Of a stretch of DNA of 64,000 bases, positions 53,104 through 62,489 are shown piece after piece. Position 1 is the first letter of the stretch, and each line of letters starts with the position of its first letter. A program made the translations under genes and the position numbers. Below the pieces are notes generated by a model. The model had not been told where the DNA came from, made no database searches, and saw only the letters and a program-made list of their open reading frames with translations. Source of the DNA: Spirochaetales bacterium (GTDB lineage: Bacteria; Spirochaetota; Spirochaetia; SZUA-6; DRHE01); contig JAUVWI010000010.1 of NCBI GenBank assembly GCA_030604195.1, forward strand, positions 1-64,000. The letters run 5' to 3'.

Positions 53104-54411
53104 ATGAAAAAAAGAGTATTTATGTTGCTCGTACTGGTCATGCTGGCTTCGCTACTTTTTGCCGGAGGTCAGGCGGAAAAGGTAGGCAAGGCTAAAATCA
53201 ACGTCTGGGGATGCTTCTCCGAGCTGCAGGCGCCCCTGGACAAGGCTGTAGAGGTTTTCATGCAGGAAAATCCCGAAGCCCAGGTGGAGGTTTTAGTATT
53301 CGACTTGCGTGATTTTGAGGCCAAGGTGGCTGCTACAGCTCCTATGGGACAGGCTGCGGATGTAATTATAATGGACCACTCCCTGACCGCCAGATATGCC
53401 AAGGCCGGCATTTTATCCGCTGCACCCACGGATATCGAGAAGATGGTAAATACACCCGGACGTTATCTTTCGGCTGCACCGGAAAAAGCCTCTTACCAGG
53501 GCAAGGCCGTGGGGCTACCTTTCTTTGGCGGTGGACCGGCTCTGTTTTATAACAAGGATTACCTTTCGGAAGCCGGCTTAAGCAAACCGCCGGCAACTGT
53601 GGATGATCTCTACGATTACACAGTAAAACTGAGCAAGAAGGATGCTGCCGGTAATCTTACCAGAGCCGGATATTCTATCCGCCTTACAGGACCAGCAGGC
53701 GGCAGCCAAAAATGGGCCTTTGTTACCAACCAGCTGCTGGGCGGAGATTTCATAGAATATGGCAAAGCCCCCGATACCTTTTATGGTAATCTGGACAATG
53801 AGGAATCAGCAGAAGCTCTGTTATGGCATGTGAAGCTCCTCCATGGACCGGACAAGAGTGATGACTGGGCATTAAAGCACGATGCCGAGGGTTTTGCCGC
53901 CGGGGCGGTTGCCATGTTTATGCGCGAATCCTGGGTTATCCCCTTTATGAAAGAAAACGCTCCCAACATCAACTATGGTATAGCCTATCAGCCGCGCGAC
54001 AAGTACTGGCGTATTTACGACTGGCTGGTCAATGCCTGTGTGCCCGAATCCGGTAAGCAGAAGAGTGTGGCCTGGGAGTTTGCCAGGGTAATGCAGAATG
54101 AAGAAGTTATGGAAGTCCTATATACGGATTCCGGCTGGATTCCCTCACGACGGGATATCAGCTTCAGTAGCGTTGTGGCTGCAGAACCACGCTTTAAGCC
54201 CTTTATTGAGATCCCATCCGGTGCAGAAATCTACTTCGAAGTAAATGCCTCTAGTTATACCGAGCTGTGGACCAGGGTGGGCGAAATCGTTCAAGAGGCC
54301 TACCGTGACGCCGGCCTGCTTGACAATTTAAGCGGCTGCAGAGCCGTCGTGAAAAAGGCTAACGACATAGCCAACCAGATTTTAAAAGACAGCAACGAGT
54401 ATGGAGAATAG
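53104..54411 (+). CDS. CUT1-family sugar-binding lipoprotein/periplasmic protein
   Basis: 435 residues from the ATG at 53104, with TTGGAGG before it; the frame is open 38 codons earlier. The signal peptide ends with LLFAGGQAEK, the spirochaete pattern. The mature part is a type I-like extracellular solute-binding protein (NVWGCFSELQAPL, ADVIIMDHSLTARYA, AVGLPFFGGGPALFYNKDY). Ligand unknown; such proteins bind sugars, polyols or related compounds. First gene of a transporter with two permeases, separated from them by a terminator. Confidence 0.85.
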   Translation: MKKRVFMLLVLVMLASLLFAGGQAEKVGKAKINVWGCFSELQAPLDKAVEVFMQENPEAQVEVLVFDLRDFEAKVAATAPMGQAADVIIMDHSLTARYAKAGILSAAPTDIEKMVNTPGRYLSAAPEKASYQGKAVGLPFFGGGPALFYNKDYLSEAGLSKPPATVDDLYDYTVKLSKKDAAGNLTRAGYSIRLTGPAGGSQKWAFVTNQLLGGDFIEYGKAPDTFYGNLDNEESAEALLWHVKLLHGPDKSDDWALKHDAEGFAAGAVAMFMRESWVIPFMKENAPNINYGIAYQPRDKYWRIYDWLVNACVPESGKQKSVAWEFARVMQNEEVMEVLYTDSGWIPSRRDISFSSVVAAEPRFKPFIEIPSGAEIYFEVNASSYTELWTRVGEIVQEAYRDAGLLDNLSGCRAVVKKANDIANQILKDSNEYGE

Positions 54412-54421
54412 CTACTAGCCC

Positions 54422-54460
54422 AATACCGGAAACGAGTTCTTCGTTTCCGGTATTTTTTTT
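54422..54460 (+). terminator. Intrinsic terminator between the SBP and permease genes
   Basis: Perfect 14-bp stem (54422-54435 with 54441-54454, loop GTTCT) followed by six or more T. Partial read-through would make more binding protein than permease. Confidence 0.9.
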
Positions 54461-54488
54461 ATTAAAATAGAAGGGGGGGGAATTAAAG

Positions 54489-55385
54489 GTGACCGGATTT
54501 ATCCATTACGCGAAAAAAAACCACCTGTTATTCGTACTATGCACCCTGGGCCCTGTGTTTGCGCTTTTCACCTTCATTCGCATTATCCCCATTATCCGGA
54601 CAGCATATTATTCATTAACCAACTATTCTCTTGTCATTCCCAAACCGGCATTTATTGGTCTGGCAAACTACGCAAAAATGCTGCAGGACCCCAATTTTAA
54701 GCTGGCTTTCACCAACACTATCGTTATCACCGTAATCTGTGTGAGTGTTACCCTTTTTTTAGCACTAATATTCTCCCTTATCCTGCGCCGGGTTGAACAT
54801 TCTTCATCTTTTTATGAGATGATATATTTCATACCGGTTGTCACCCCCTGGGTTCCGGCTACGGTTATATGGCGCTGGCTCTACGATTCACAATTCGGCA
54901 TGATCAACTACCTGTTGTCCCTTTTTAAACTCCCGACTCAATCATGGCTGCAGCATCCTGACCAGGTCATTTACGCCATTATCCTGATATCTATTTGGAA
55001 AACCCTGGGTTACTATATGATCATCTTTTCCGTGGGCTTACGGAACATTCCTCAAATTTACTACGATGCAGCACGCATTGACGGCGCTAATTACCGAAAA
55101 CAGATAAGATACATAACCCTGCCTCTTCTAAAGCCCATAATCTTGTTCGCTCTGGTCATGGCGATTATCCAGTTTTTCAATATCTTCACTGTGGCTTACG
55201 TTATCTCCTCCGAAGCTCAAGGGTCGCCATCCTATGAGTGTAAGGTGCTGGTTTGGGAAATATACCGGAACGGATTTAATTTTTACAAAATGGGATATGC
55301 CAGTGCCGAGGCCATGGTGCTGCTGTTTTTTATCCTAATAGTAATATTGATCCAGTTTAAGGTGGTTCGCTATGATGTCGAATAA
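54489..55385 (+). CDS. Sugar ABC transporter permease (MalF-like)
   Basis: 298 residues, GTG start with GGGGGGGG upstream. Six TM segments and an EAA loop (YDAARIDGANYRKQIRYI). MalF-type of the CUT1 family. It overlaps the next gene by 14 bases. No ATPase gene is in the cluster, so it may share a general MsmX-like ATPase. Confidence 0.88.
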   Translation: MTGFIHYAKKNHLLFVLCTLGPVFALFTFIRIIPIIRTAYYSLTNYSLVIPKPAFIGLANYAKMLQDPNFKLAFTNTIVITVICVSVTLFLALIFSLILRRVEHSSSFYEMIYFIPVVTPWVPATVIWRWLYDSQFGMINYLLSLFKLPTQSWLQHPDQVIYAIILISIWKTLGYYMIIFSVGLRNIPQIYYDAARIDGANYRKQIRYITLPLLKPIILFALVMAIIQFFNIFTVAYVISSEAQGSPSYECKVLVWEIYRNGFNFYKMGYASAEAMVLLFFILIVILIQFKVVRYDVE

Positions 55386-56217
55386 GATAAGAAAAAAACC
55401 ATTTGACCTCTCAATAGTTTTAATTCACGCAATACTGATAGCCGGCTCTCTATTCATACTTCTTCCCTTTGTCTGGATAGTGTTTACCTCCTTAAAGAGC
55501 AGCCAGGAAATTTTCAGACTGCCTCCCACTATATTTCCGGAAATGCCGACAGTCAAAAATTTCATCTCAGTTCTAACTATTCAACATTTCCCCCGCTTTA
55601 TTTTAAACAGCTTTATTATTTCATTCCTGTCCATGACTTCGGTGCTTTTAACATCGATACTCGGTGGTTACGCCTTTGCAAAATTCAATTTTCCACTTAA
55701 AAACATCCTTTTCATCCTGATCTTAACCACCGCGATTGTGCCCTTTGAAGTGTATATGGTCTCGGTATACATTACCGTCGGCCGGTTAAAATTATTTGAC
55801 TCCTACCTGGGCATTGTATTTCCTATTTTGATTATGAGTTTCGGCGTGTTCTTAATACGCCAGTATGCCCTGTCCATTCCCAATCAATTGCTGGACGCCG
55901 CCAGAATTGACGGGGCATCGGAGTTTTGGATTCTGGTGCGCATTGCTGTTCCGCTTAGCGTAACTCCTTTGATGGCCCTGGGTATCTTTGCTTTTTCCGA
56001 GGCCTGGGCTTTCTTTATCTGGCCCCTCATCATTGTAAATACCAGGGGAATGTACACCATTGAATTGGGACTCATGGTATTCCACAAAAAATTCTACATG
56101 GATCACGGCCCTATTGCAGCAGGGGCTGTAATCTCTATATTGCCCATGCTAATCGTGTTTCTGATCCTTCGAAAACGCTTTATCCAGGGAATAACCTTGT
56201 CAGGGATGAAAATGTAG
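55372..56217 (+). CDS. Sugar ABC transporter permease (MalG-like)
   Basis: 281 residues, six TM segments, EAA loop LDAARIDGASEFWILVRI. MalG-type partner of the preceding gene. A second ATG three bases later (55375) is an equally good start. The operon ends here; the next gene is 68 bases away. Confidence 0.88.
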   Translation: MMSNKIRKKPFDLSIVLIHAILIAGSLFILLPFVWIVFTSLKSSQEIFRLPPTIFPEMPTVKNFISVLTIQHFPRFILNSFIISFLSMTSVLLTSILGGYAFAKFNFPLKNILFILILTTAIVPFEVYMVSVYITVGRLKLFDSYLGIVFPILIMSFGVFLIRQYALSIPNQLLDAARIDGASEFWILVRIAVPLSVTPLMALGIFAFSEAWAFFIWPLIIVNTRGMYTIELGLMVFHKKFYMDHGPIAAGAVISILPMLIVFLILRKRFIQGITLSGMKM

Positions 56218-56285
56218 CATTATAAATAGTTTACTAAGAATCCAACCAAATATTAATGGGAATTGGGGAAGGAAATTAAAATCTA

Positions 56286-56945
56286 ATGGCTGGTGAAATC
56301 AAACATACCTCTTTGAGTAAAAAAACGTACAATAAGCTGAAAGATAACATTATCAGTGGAAAGTTTGCAGCAGGTGAAAGGCTGTCGTATGAACAATTAA
56401 CAAATAAATTAGCTGTGAGTCAGACACCATTAAGAGAGGCATTGCAAAGATTGGAACGGGAGGGTCTGGTTGTCAATTTCCCTAGAAAGGGTGTTTATGT
56501 TAGGGAGCTTTCTGAAACTGATATTGTAGAACTCTATGATATCAGGGAAATGCTTGAAGCTCTGGCTGCCAGACTGGCATGCCAATTTGCAACCGATAAT
56601 CAAATTGCTGAAATGACTAATACATGCCGCCAATATGAAAACGCAATTTCTAAAGGGGATAAAAAGCTCTGTTTAGAAGTTGATCTAAAATTCCACAAGC
56701 TGCTGTTGGATGCCGGCGCCAACAACAGACTAAAGGAAATCATGAAAGTATTTCACTTACAACTCTTCGGTATTACCGAACCCGGACCGGATTACTTAAA
56801 TAATGCAAAAGATTACCTTGGTGACCACCTGTCAATTATAGCTGCTATCTCTAAACATCATGAAAATCTGGCAGAAAAGGTTACTCGCAAACACATCCAA
56901 CATGGAAAAGAGCTTATACTGTCACAGATGCAGGAGATGGTGTGA
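56286..56945 (+). CDS. GntR-family regulator with FCD domain
   Basis: 219 residues. Winged helix: LSYEQLTNKLAVSQTPLREALQRLEREG. The C-terminal FCD domain has EMLEALAARLA and EVDLKFHKLLLDAG, with likely metal or ligand His/Asp. It probably controls the transporter before it and the metabolic genes after it. From here on, codons are AT-richer. Confidence 0.88.
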   Translation: MAGEIKHTSLSKKTYNKLKDNIISGKFAAGERLSYEQLTNKLAVSQTPLREALQRLEREGLVVNFPRKGVYVRELSETDIVELYDIREMLEALAARLACQFATDNQIAEMTNTCRQYENAISKGDKKLCLEVDLKFHKLLLDAGANNRLKEIMKVFHLQLFGITEPGPDYLNNAKDYLGDHLSIIAAISKHHENLAEKVTRKHIQHGKELILSQMQEMV

Positions 56946-57067
56946 ATGCCCATGAACGCTTTAATTTAACCTTATCGCATAATCTACCGGATCGCCTGCC
57001 AGTTGATCTTATCTGGCCAAGTTTTTGAATTCAACTATGGCACACTTTAGTAAAAGGTATTGTTTTT

Positions 57068-57832
57068 ATGATGAAAGATTATATTAAAACCGAACAAGTA
57101 ATTAGTCACCCTCTTCCGGAAACAGAGGAGTTATTTACCCAAAATCTCTTGTCGAATGAGATTAAAGGTGTAGAAACAAATTTTTACATTATCAAAAAAC
57201 AAAAAGAACACACCTTCAAACCATTAAATCGCCGAGCCAGGGTTCTCATTATTCTTTCAAATTCAGCTGTTGTTTATTCTAAAAATTACTCATATAGATT
57301 AAAAGAAAAAGCAGTATTGGTTCCACTGGATAATTCTGCTGTCACTATTGAATCAACGATTCATAATGTTGAATTGATAGAGGTTCTGACGGACCTGACA
57401 TCTGATGATTTAGAAAAAATGAATTTTACAAACCAGGGAAAATTCTTCTTCAGGTATTTTTCTGAAGGCGTTACGTACAGAGAAAAGATTAAGAGTTCAA
57501 AAACAGTAAACCGGACCTTCTTACCGGTAAATGTTATTCCGAGAATGGTCCTGGGTTCAGTCCAGACAGAGGGTCCTGATCAAGTAAAGGCTCACAGGCA
57601 CCCCATGCTCGAGCAACTATTCTGGGGACTTCCCGGGAATCACTGTTTGGTGAAAGCTGATGAACAGGAAAAGCATTTTGGAGAAAAGACTCTTTTACAT
57701 ATACCTCATGGTTCAGAGCACAGTATAAAGGTGGAAACAGGAAAGCATATGCATTATTTATGGTTGGATTTTTTCCAGGATTTAGAGAGTGTTTCATATA
57801 TCGATGATGCCCACCTTCCCGATAAAGATTAG
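57068..57832 (+). CDS. Bicupin-like protein, similar to KduI/IolB-type isomerases
   Basis: 254 residues with two beta-rich cupin halves. The second half carries the metal motif HRHPMLEQLFWGLP with GSEHSI. Similar proteins act as sugar or uronate isomerases (for example IolB, KduI), so a carbohydrate role is plausible. It precedes a CoA-transferase and has no ribosome site clearer than TTTTT-ATG; the second Met at 57071 is possible. Confidence 0.55.
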   Translation: MMKDYIKTEQVISHPLPETEELFTQNLLSNEIKGVETNFYIIKKQKEHTFKPLNRRARVLIILSNSAVVYSKNYSYRLKEKAVLVPLDNSAVTIESTIHNVELIEVLTDLTSDDLEKMNFTNQGKFFFRYFSEGVTYREKIKSSKTVNRTFLPVNVIPRMVLGSVQTEGPDQVKAHRHPMLEQLFWGLPGNHCLVKADEQEKHFGEKTLLHIPHGSEHSIKVETGKHMHYLWLDFFQDLESVSYIDDAHLPDKD

Positions 57833-57862
57833 TTACTTGTTTAAAAAGGATAAAATATATAG

Positions 57863-59386
57863 ATGGCTGATAAAATTATAAGCGCTGAAAAAGCTGTGAA
57901 GCTTATAAAGAATGAAGACTTTGTTGCAATTCAGGGTTCAGGCGGTGGTGTTGGAGAGCCCACTCTTATTCTAAACAGACTTGGGGCAAGATTTAGAAAG
58001 GAAGGTTCTCCAAGAAGCCTTACACTATGTCATGCAACCGGGCTTGGTGACAAAAATGAGATTGGTACAGATTATTTAGCATTGAAGGGCCTGGTGAAAC
58101 GTGATATTGCAGGCCACCTGGGCATGGCGCCTAAAATGGCTAAAATGATATTAGATAATGAAATAGAGGCATATAATTTTCCACAGGGTGTGATTTCCCA
58201 TATGTTTGGCGCCGTAGCAGGAAAAAAACCAGGTGTTATTACTAAAGTCGGTCTTTATACCTATGTTGATCCCAGGCTTGAAGGCGGGAAAATGAACTCA
58301 ATAACCAAAGAGGACCTGGTTAAGATAATACAGATTGATAATCAGGAATGGTTGTTTTTTCCGCGGTTTCATATTGATGTGGCTCTGGTACGGGGCACCA
58401 CGGCAGATACAAAAGGAAATATTACTTTTGAGGAAGAAGGCGCATTTCTTGAGGGAATATCAATAGCTCAGGCTGCAAAAAATTGTGGGGGCATTGTTAT
58501 AGTTCAGGTAAAATACCTGGCAAAAGAGGGAAGCTTAAGCGCTCAGAGTGTAAAAATTCCCGGTATTTATGTTGATTTTATTGTTGTAGATGCAAATCAA
58601 AAACAGACCTGTCTTGATTTTTACAACCCGGCTTTTAGCGGCCAGGTAAAAATACCCTTAGAAAGGATTCCGCCCATACCGCTGGATATTAAAAAAGTAA
58701 TTGCTAAACGAGCATATAGAGAAATATTTAATGGTGCAATCGTTAATTTAGGGGTGGGTATACCCAGTGGAATTGCAGCAGTGGCAATTGAAGAAGGAAG
58801 AGTAGAGGATTTTACTCTGACCATAGAGCAGGGAAGTATCGGCGGTATGCCGGCAGGGGGTGTTATTTTTGGTGTTTCATATAACCCCACAGCAATTATA
58901 GAAGAGTACGCTCAATTTAACTTCTACGATGGCGGAGGTCTTGACCTTGGTTTCCTGGGCATGGCCGAGGCAGACCAGGAAGGAAATGTTAATTCAAGTA
59001 AGGTCGGCAACATGCTTTCAGGATGCGGGGGTTTTATTAATATCTCTCAGAATGCAAAAAAAGTGGTTTTCTGCGGTACCTTCACTGCAAAAGGGCTCAA
59101 ATGCCGGGTAACAGATGGTCGCCTGAATATCCTTTCAGAGGGGGCAACGAAAAAGTTTGTGAAACATGTAAAACAAGTTACCTTTAGCGGTAAATATTCT
59201 CAATCGAACAATCAAGAAGTTCTTTATATAACTGAGCGGGCAGTCTTCAGTTTAGAACAAGATGGAGTCAGATTGATTGAAGTTGCTCCCGGAATAGACC
59301 TGGATAAAGATATAATTTCACAAATGGATTTCCGTCCGATAATACCCGATGATCTGAAATTCATGGATCAGGAAATCTTTAAGTAG
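57863..59386 (+). CDS. Acyl-CoA:acetate/propionate-type CoA-transferase
   Basis: 507 residues, two fused class I CoA-transferase halves. The first has AIQGSGGGVGEP, the second NLGVGIPSGIAAVA and the catalytic Glu in LTIEQGSIGG. It belongs to the YdiF/propionate CoA-transferase group. It probably activates or deactivates an organic acid in the pathway completed by the next three genes. Acyl group unknown. Confidence 0.85.
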   Translation: MADKIISAEKAVKLIKNEDFVAIQGSGGGVGEPTLILNRLGARFRKEGSPRSLTLCHATGLGDKNEIGTDYLALKGLVKRDIAGHLGMAPKMAKMILDNEIEAYNFPQGVISHMFGAVAGKKPGVITKVGLYTYVDPRLEGGKMNSITKEDLVKIIQIDNQEWLFFPRFHIDVALVRGTTADTKGNITFEEEGAFLEGISIAQAAKNCGGIVIVQVKYLAKEGSLSAQSVKIPGIYVDFIVVDANQKQTCLDFYNPAFSGQVKIPLERIPPIPLDIKKVIAKRAYREIFNGAIVNLGVGIPSGIAAVAIEEGRVEDFTLTIEQGSIGGMPAGGVIFGVSYNPTAIIEEYAQFNFYDGGGLDLGFLGMAEADQEGNVNSSKVGNMLSGCGGFINISQNAKKVVFCGTFTAKGLKCRVTDGRLNILSEGATKKFVKHVKQVTFSGKYSQSNNQEVLYITERAVFSLEQDGVRLIEVAPGIDLDKDIISQMDFRPIIPDDLKFMDQEIFK

Positions 59387-59395
59387 AGGAAAGAA

Positions 59396-60172
59396 ATGAA
59401 TACACACATTAAATTAGAACGAAAAGATGAGGTTGGCAACCTTATTCTCTTTGCTGAAGATCACAGTAAGCCCCCCACTATAGATTTTAATTTCTTGAAT
59501 GAATTGGAAACCAAAATAAGGGAAATACGTTCTGAAATTGAGTCTTACAGAGCAGTCATTATACAGAGTCAACATCCCAAATATTTTATTGTTGGTGCGA
59601 ATTTAGAGGCTTTAAAACAATTAACTAAAGACTCAATTAGAGAATGGGTTAGAAGAGGGCATGAAGTATTCAATGCTCTTGAAGATCTTCCCCTACCTGT
59701 TATTGCCAAAGTAAAGGGCTATGCCCTTGGCGGCGGTCTAGAATTGGCCTTAGCATGTGATTTTATTTTTTGTTCAACTAATGCCTTTTTGGGTCAACCC
59801 GAAGTCAATCTGGGTTTTGTGACTGGTTGGGGCGGCAGTTTCAGATTACCACGGCGCATCAACATTGCTAAAGCTAAAGATCTCATTTTTACCGGCAGAA
59901 TATTAAACGCTGACCAGGCGTATAATATTGGACTTATTGATTTTGTGGGAAACGAGCAAGAGCTGGATCTATTTATAAATGAAACAATCGTAAGTATCAA
60001 AAAAAACAGCATTATTGCTATTGGCATGGTAAAAAAATTAATACAGAATAGCATTTTGAATAATGCGGAGATGAGTTGCTATGAGGAGGCTGTTGCTTCC
60101 AGTGTTTGTATTTCTTCAGGAGATACACAGGAACGACTGGCAAATTTTTTTCAAAAAAAGAAAAAGAAGTAA
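59396..60172 (+). CDS. Enoyl-CoA hydratase/isomerase family protein
   Basis: 258 residues. The oxyanion-hole and acid-base signatures are present: GYALGGGLELALACD and QPEVNLGFVTGWGGS, with both catalytic Glu positions. That supports a hydratase or lyase. The C-terminus is rich in Lys. The gap to the CoA-transferase is 9 bases, so the genes form one operon. Confidence 0.85.
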   Translation: MNTHIKLERKDEVGNLILFAEDHSKPPTIDFNFLNELETKIREIRSEIESYRAVIIQSQHPKYFIVGANLEALKQLTKDSIREWVRRGHEVFNALEDLPLPVIAKVKGYALGGGLELALACDFIFCSTNAFLGQPEVNLGFVTGWGGSFRLPRRINIAKAKDLIFTGRILNADQAYNIGLIDFVGNEQELDLFINETIVSIKKNSIIAIGMVKKLIQNSILNNAEMSCYEEAVASSVCISSGDTQERLANFFQKKKKK

Positions 60173-60184
60173 ACGGAGGGTTTT

Positions 60185-60928
60185 ATGAAGTTTAAGGATA
60201 AAGTTGTTTTAATAACAGGTTCATCTGACAATATCGGTAAAGCAACAGCGATCAAATTCGCTAAGGAAGGAGCAAAAATAGTTGTAAATTCTATTAAGAA
60301 TAGAGCCGGAGGAGAAGCTGTTGCAGAAGAGATTAAAGCTTCCGGAACAGAGGCCATTTATGTCCAGGCTGATGTTTCAAAACAGGAAGGCGTTGATAAA
60401 TTGTTTAGAGAAACTGTACAGGCGTTCAATACCCTGGATATTTTAATCAATAATGCAGGACACGCGGTTTCAGTTCCCTTCTTAGAAACAACCGAAGAGC
60501 ATTGGCTGGATCTGCTGCGCTGCAATTTTTTAAGCACTGTTCTATGTTCAAAAGAAGCGGCCAAAATTATGTTAAAGAAAGGCAGCGGAAGGATTATTAA
60601 CACCTCTTCCGTACGAGGCATTCAGCATACCGGAAGAGAAAATATTATGGCTTATTCGGCGGCTAAAGCTGCTGTAATCAACTTTACCAAGACCTTAGCC
60701 AAAGAATTAGCGCCGAAAATATCAGTTAATGCAGTAGCTCCCGGTTTTGTATATACAACCCCCTATGAGAGTATGCCCCAGCAATTAAAAGATGGCTTTA
60801 TAAATTCAACATTAATAAAAAGATGGATAGATGTTAATGAAATTGCAGATGCCTTTCTGTATCTTGCGAATGCCGCGGCAGTTACAGGGGAAGTGTTAGT
60901 AGTAGACGGTGGGTTCACTCTTAAATAA
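60185..60928 (+). CDS. SDR-family oxidoreductase (FabG-like)
   Basis: 247 residues. NAD(P) motif TGSSDNIGKA (the usual middle Gly is Asn), NNAGH, active-site Ser in INTSSVRG, and YSAAKAAV with Tyr and Lys. 3-oxoacyl/acetoacetyl-CoA reductase or a sugar dehydrogenase. It follows the hydratase by 12 bases with ACGGAGGG ribosome site. Substrate uncertain. Confidence 0.82.
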   Translation: MKFKDKVVLITGSSDNIGKATAIKFAKEGAKIVVNSIKNRAGGEAVAEEIKASGTEAIYVQADVSKQEGVDKLFRETVQAFNTLDILINNAGHAVSVPFLETTEEHWLDLLRCNFLSTVLCSKEAAKIMLKKGSGRIINTSSVRGIQHTGRENIMAYSAAKAAVINFTKTLAKELAPKISVNAVAPGFVYTTPYESMPQQLKDGFINSTLIKRWIDVNEIADAFLYLANAAAVTGEVLVVDGGFTLK

Positions 60929-60929
60929 A

Positions 60930-60956
60930 CCCATAGCAGTCTTCGACTGCGATGGG
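60930..60956 (+). terminator. Hairpin after the SDR gene
   Basis: CCCAT/ATGGG and GCAGT/ACTGC helices with an A-G mismatch, loop CTTCG. No U-run follows directly, so it is probably an mRNA-stabilising or REP-type structure. Confidence 0.5.
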
Positions 60957-60974
60957 CTCCGATTGTAGTTTTGC

Positions 60975-61003
60975 AAAAATCTTGTTAAAAAAACAAGATT
61001 TTT
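60975..61003 (+). terminator. AT-rich intrinsic terminator before the aminotransferase gene
   Basis: A perfect 12-bp stem (AAAAATCTTGTT/AACAAGATTTTT) with a five-A loop. The weak, A/T-only start and end of the stem make it bidirectional. Confidence 0.6.
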
Positions 61004-61037
61004 GAGTCGTATTGCATATTGTAAAGGGGGGATAACA

Positions 61038-62240
61038 ATGCCCGGTCCAGGTTTTTTTATTATTGGAGATGAAGAAAAGCGGGAAGTTGTTGAGGTTCTT
61101 GAGGGGGGTTACCTTTCAAGGTATGGTCAATTAGATAATCCAGGGTTCAAGAAAAAAGTGATAACCCTTGAAAAAACAGTTGCCAGTGCTATTGGTGTCA
61201 ACTATTGTATAGCGGTTAATTCAGGGACCAGCGCTTTAATGGCTGCTCTTGTGGGCCTTGGAGTAGGCCCGGGAGATGAAGTTCTGGTTCCAGGCTATAC
61301 TTTTATTGCGTCTATCTCGGCTATCATTGCCGTTGGCGGGAAACCCGTGCTTACTGAGATTGATAATTCCTACACAATGGATCCGAATGATGCAGAGAGA
61401 AAAATAACAAAAAAAACAAAGGTAATTATGCCGGTTCACCTGCTTGGTTATCCATGTGATATGGAAAAGCTTATGGCTATTGCACGGAATAACAACCTGA
61501 TGATCCTGGAGGATGGCTGCCAGGCTATGGGTTCTACCTATAAAGGAAAGAAACTCGGTTCTATAGGTGACGTTGGTGTTTTTTCTTTGAATATTTTTAA
61601 AACATTAACTTCGGGTGAGGGCGGTTTTATAACAACAGACAATAAAACTATTTATGAGCGGGCCTATGGCTTTCACGATCAGGGTTTTTCGCCCCTTCGG
61701 AAGGAAAAAGGAATCGGGAATTGGTCCCTGGTAGGTATAAATCTGAAGATGAATGAACTTACAGGAGCATTCTTATTGGGCCAAATGAAAAAGCTTGATC
61801 AAATAATGGATTTGCTCAAGGTAAAAAAACAAAAGTTTAAAAAAGCAATAAAGGATGGGGGAATTAAGAATATAGATTTTGAAAAGGTTAATGATCCGGG
61901 GGAAGGTCATATGATACTTACCATTCGCTTCAAGAATGCTTCCACAGCACTTCGAGCGGCCGAGTCTCTGGGAATAATAACTCTTTCTCAAAGCGGCTGG
62001 CATGTCTATAATAATATGCATCAGTTACTAACTTATGAGGATTCGGACGGAAAAAGGCCATATAGGAAAAATATGCTTCCTCAGACTGATGATATACTAA
62101 GCAGATCGATTAATTTGAGTGTTGGGGTAATTAATCCGGGATTAGGGTCTGGATTCGGCATTAGTATTTTATCAAGCGACGAAGAGATCCAGAGCAAAGC
62201 GGATGAGATAATTAAAGCTTTGAAACCAATTGTAGATTAG
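61038..62240 (+). CDS. DegT/DnrJ/EryC1/StrS-family aminotransferase
   Basis: 400 residues from the ATG at 61038, with AAGGGGGG upstream. PLP Lys188 is in LNIFKTLTSGEGG and the PLP-ring Asp in LEDGCQAMG. Such enzymes make amino-sugars or dehydrate/transaminate sugars for antibiotics, O-antigens or catabolism. Follows the SDR and hydratase genes across the hairpins; it may use their product. Substrate unknown. Confidence 0.88.
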   Translation: MPGPGFFIIGDEEKREVVEVLEGGYLSRYGQLDNPGFKKKVITLEKTVASAIGVNYCIAVNSGTSALMAALVGLGVGPGDEVLVPGYTFIASISAIIAVGGKPVLTEIDNSYTMDPNDAERKITKKTKVIMPVHLLGYPCDMEKLMAIARNNNLMILEDGCQAMGSTYKGKKLGSIGDVGVFSLNIFKTLTSGEGGFITTDNKTIYERAYGFHDQGFSPLRKEKGIGNWSLVGINLKMNELTGAFLLGQMKKLDQIMDLLKVKKQKFKKAIKDGGIKNIDFEKVNDPGEGHMILTIRFKNASTALRAAESLGIITLSQSGWHVYNNMHQLLTYEDSDGKRPYRKNMLPQTDDILSRSINLSVGVINPGLGSGFGISILSSDEEIQSKADEIIKALKPIVD

Positions 62241-62273
62241 TACTTAAGCGGACTCCTCCCTCTCCGATCTTTT

Positions 62274-62288
62274 TGCAACCGGGTTGCA
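62274..62288. promoter_or_regulatory. Candidate metal-regulator operator
   Basis: TGCAAC-CGG-GTTGCA is a perfect inverted repeat with three bases between, 31 bases before the small gene at 62319 and overlapping a possible -35 (TTGCAT). It could be the site of the Fur-family protein encoded next. Confidence 0.5.
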
Positions 62289-62318
62289 TAACTCCTTTTT
62301 CCCATATAAGCTTACAAA

Positions 62319-62489
62319 ATGGAACAAGCGCTGATTATCAGCCTGAAAGTACTGGCCGTTGACATACCCCTGCTGCTGCTCATCGGTCACTTTCCCCTTT
62401 TCCGCGGCCTGGGATTACTCTTCTCCTTTCCCGCGGCTGCTCTGGCTGTACGTCCGGAAAGCATCACCATTTTGGATGGGCAGTTATGA
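62319..62489 (+). CDS. Small hydrophobic protein, possible ABC-permease relic
   Basis: 56 residues, ATG to TGA, the stop overlapping the Fur-family ATG as ATGA, which points to translation. The first 25 residues (ALIISLKVLAVDIPLLLLIG) look like the first TM of a ModB/TupB-type permease, while the last part (LAVRPESITILDGQL) recalls the C-terminal regulatory domain of ABC ATPases. This mix could be a deletion relic of an oxyanion transporter. No ribosome site is seen, so it may be leaderless or untranslated. Confidence 0.45.
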   Translation: MEQALIISLKVLAVDIPLLLLIGHFPLFRGLGLLFSFPAAALAVRPESITILDGQL

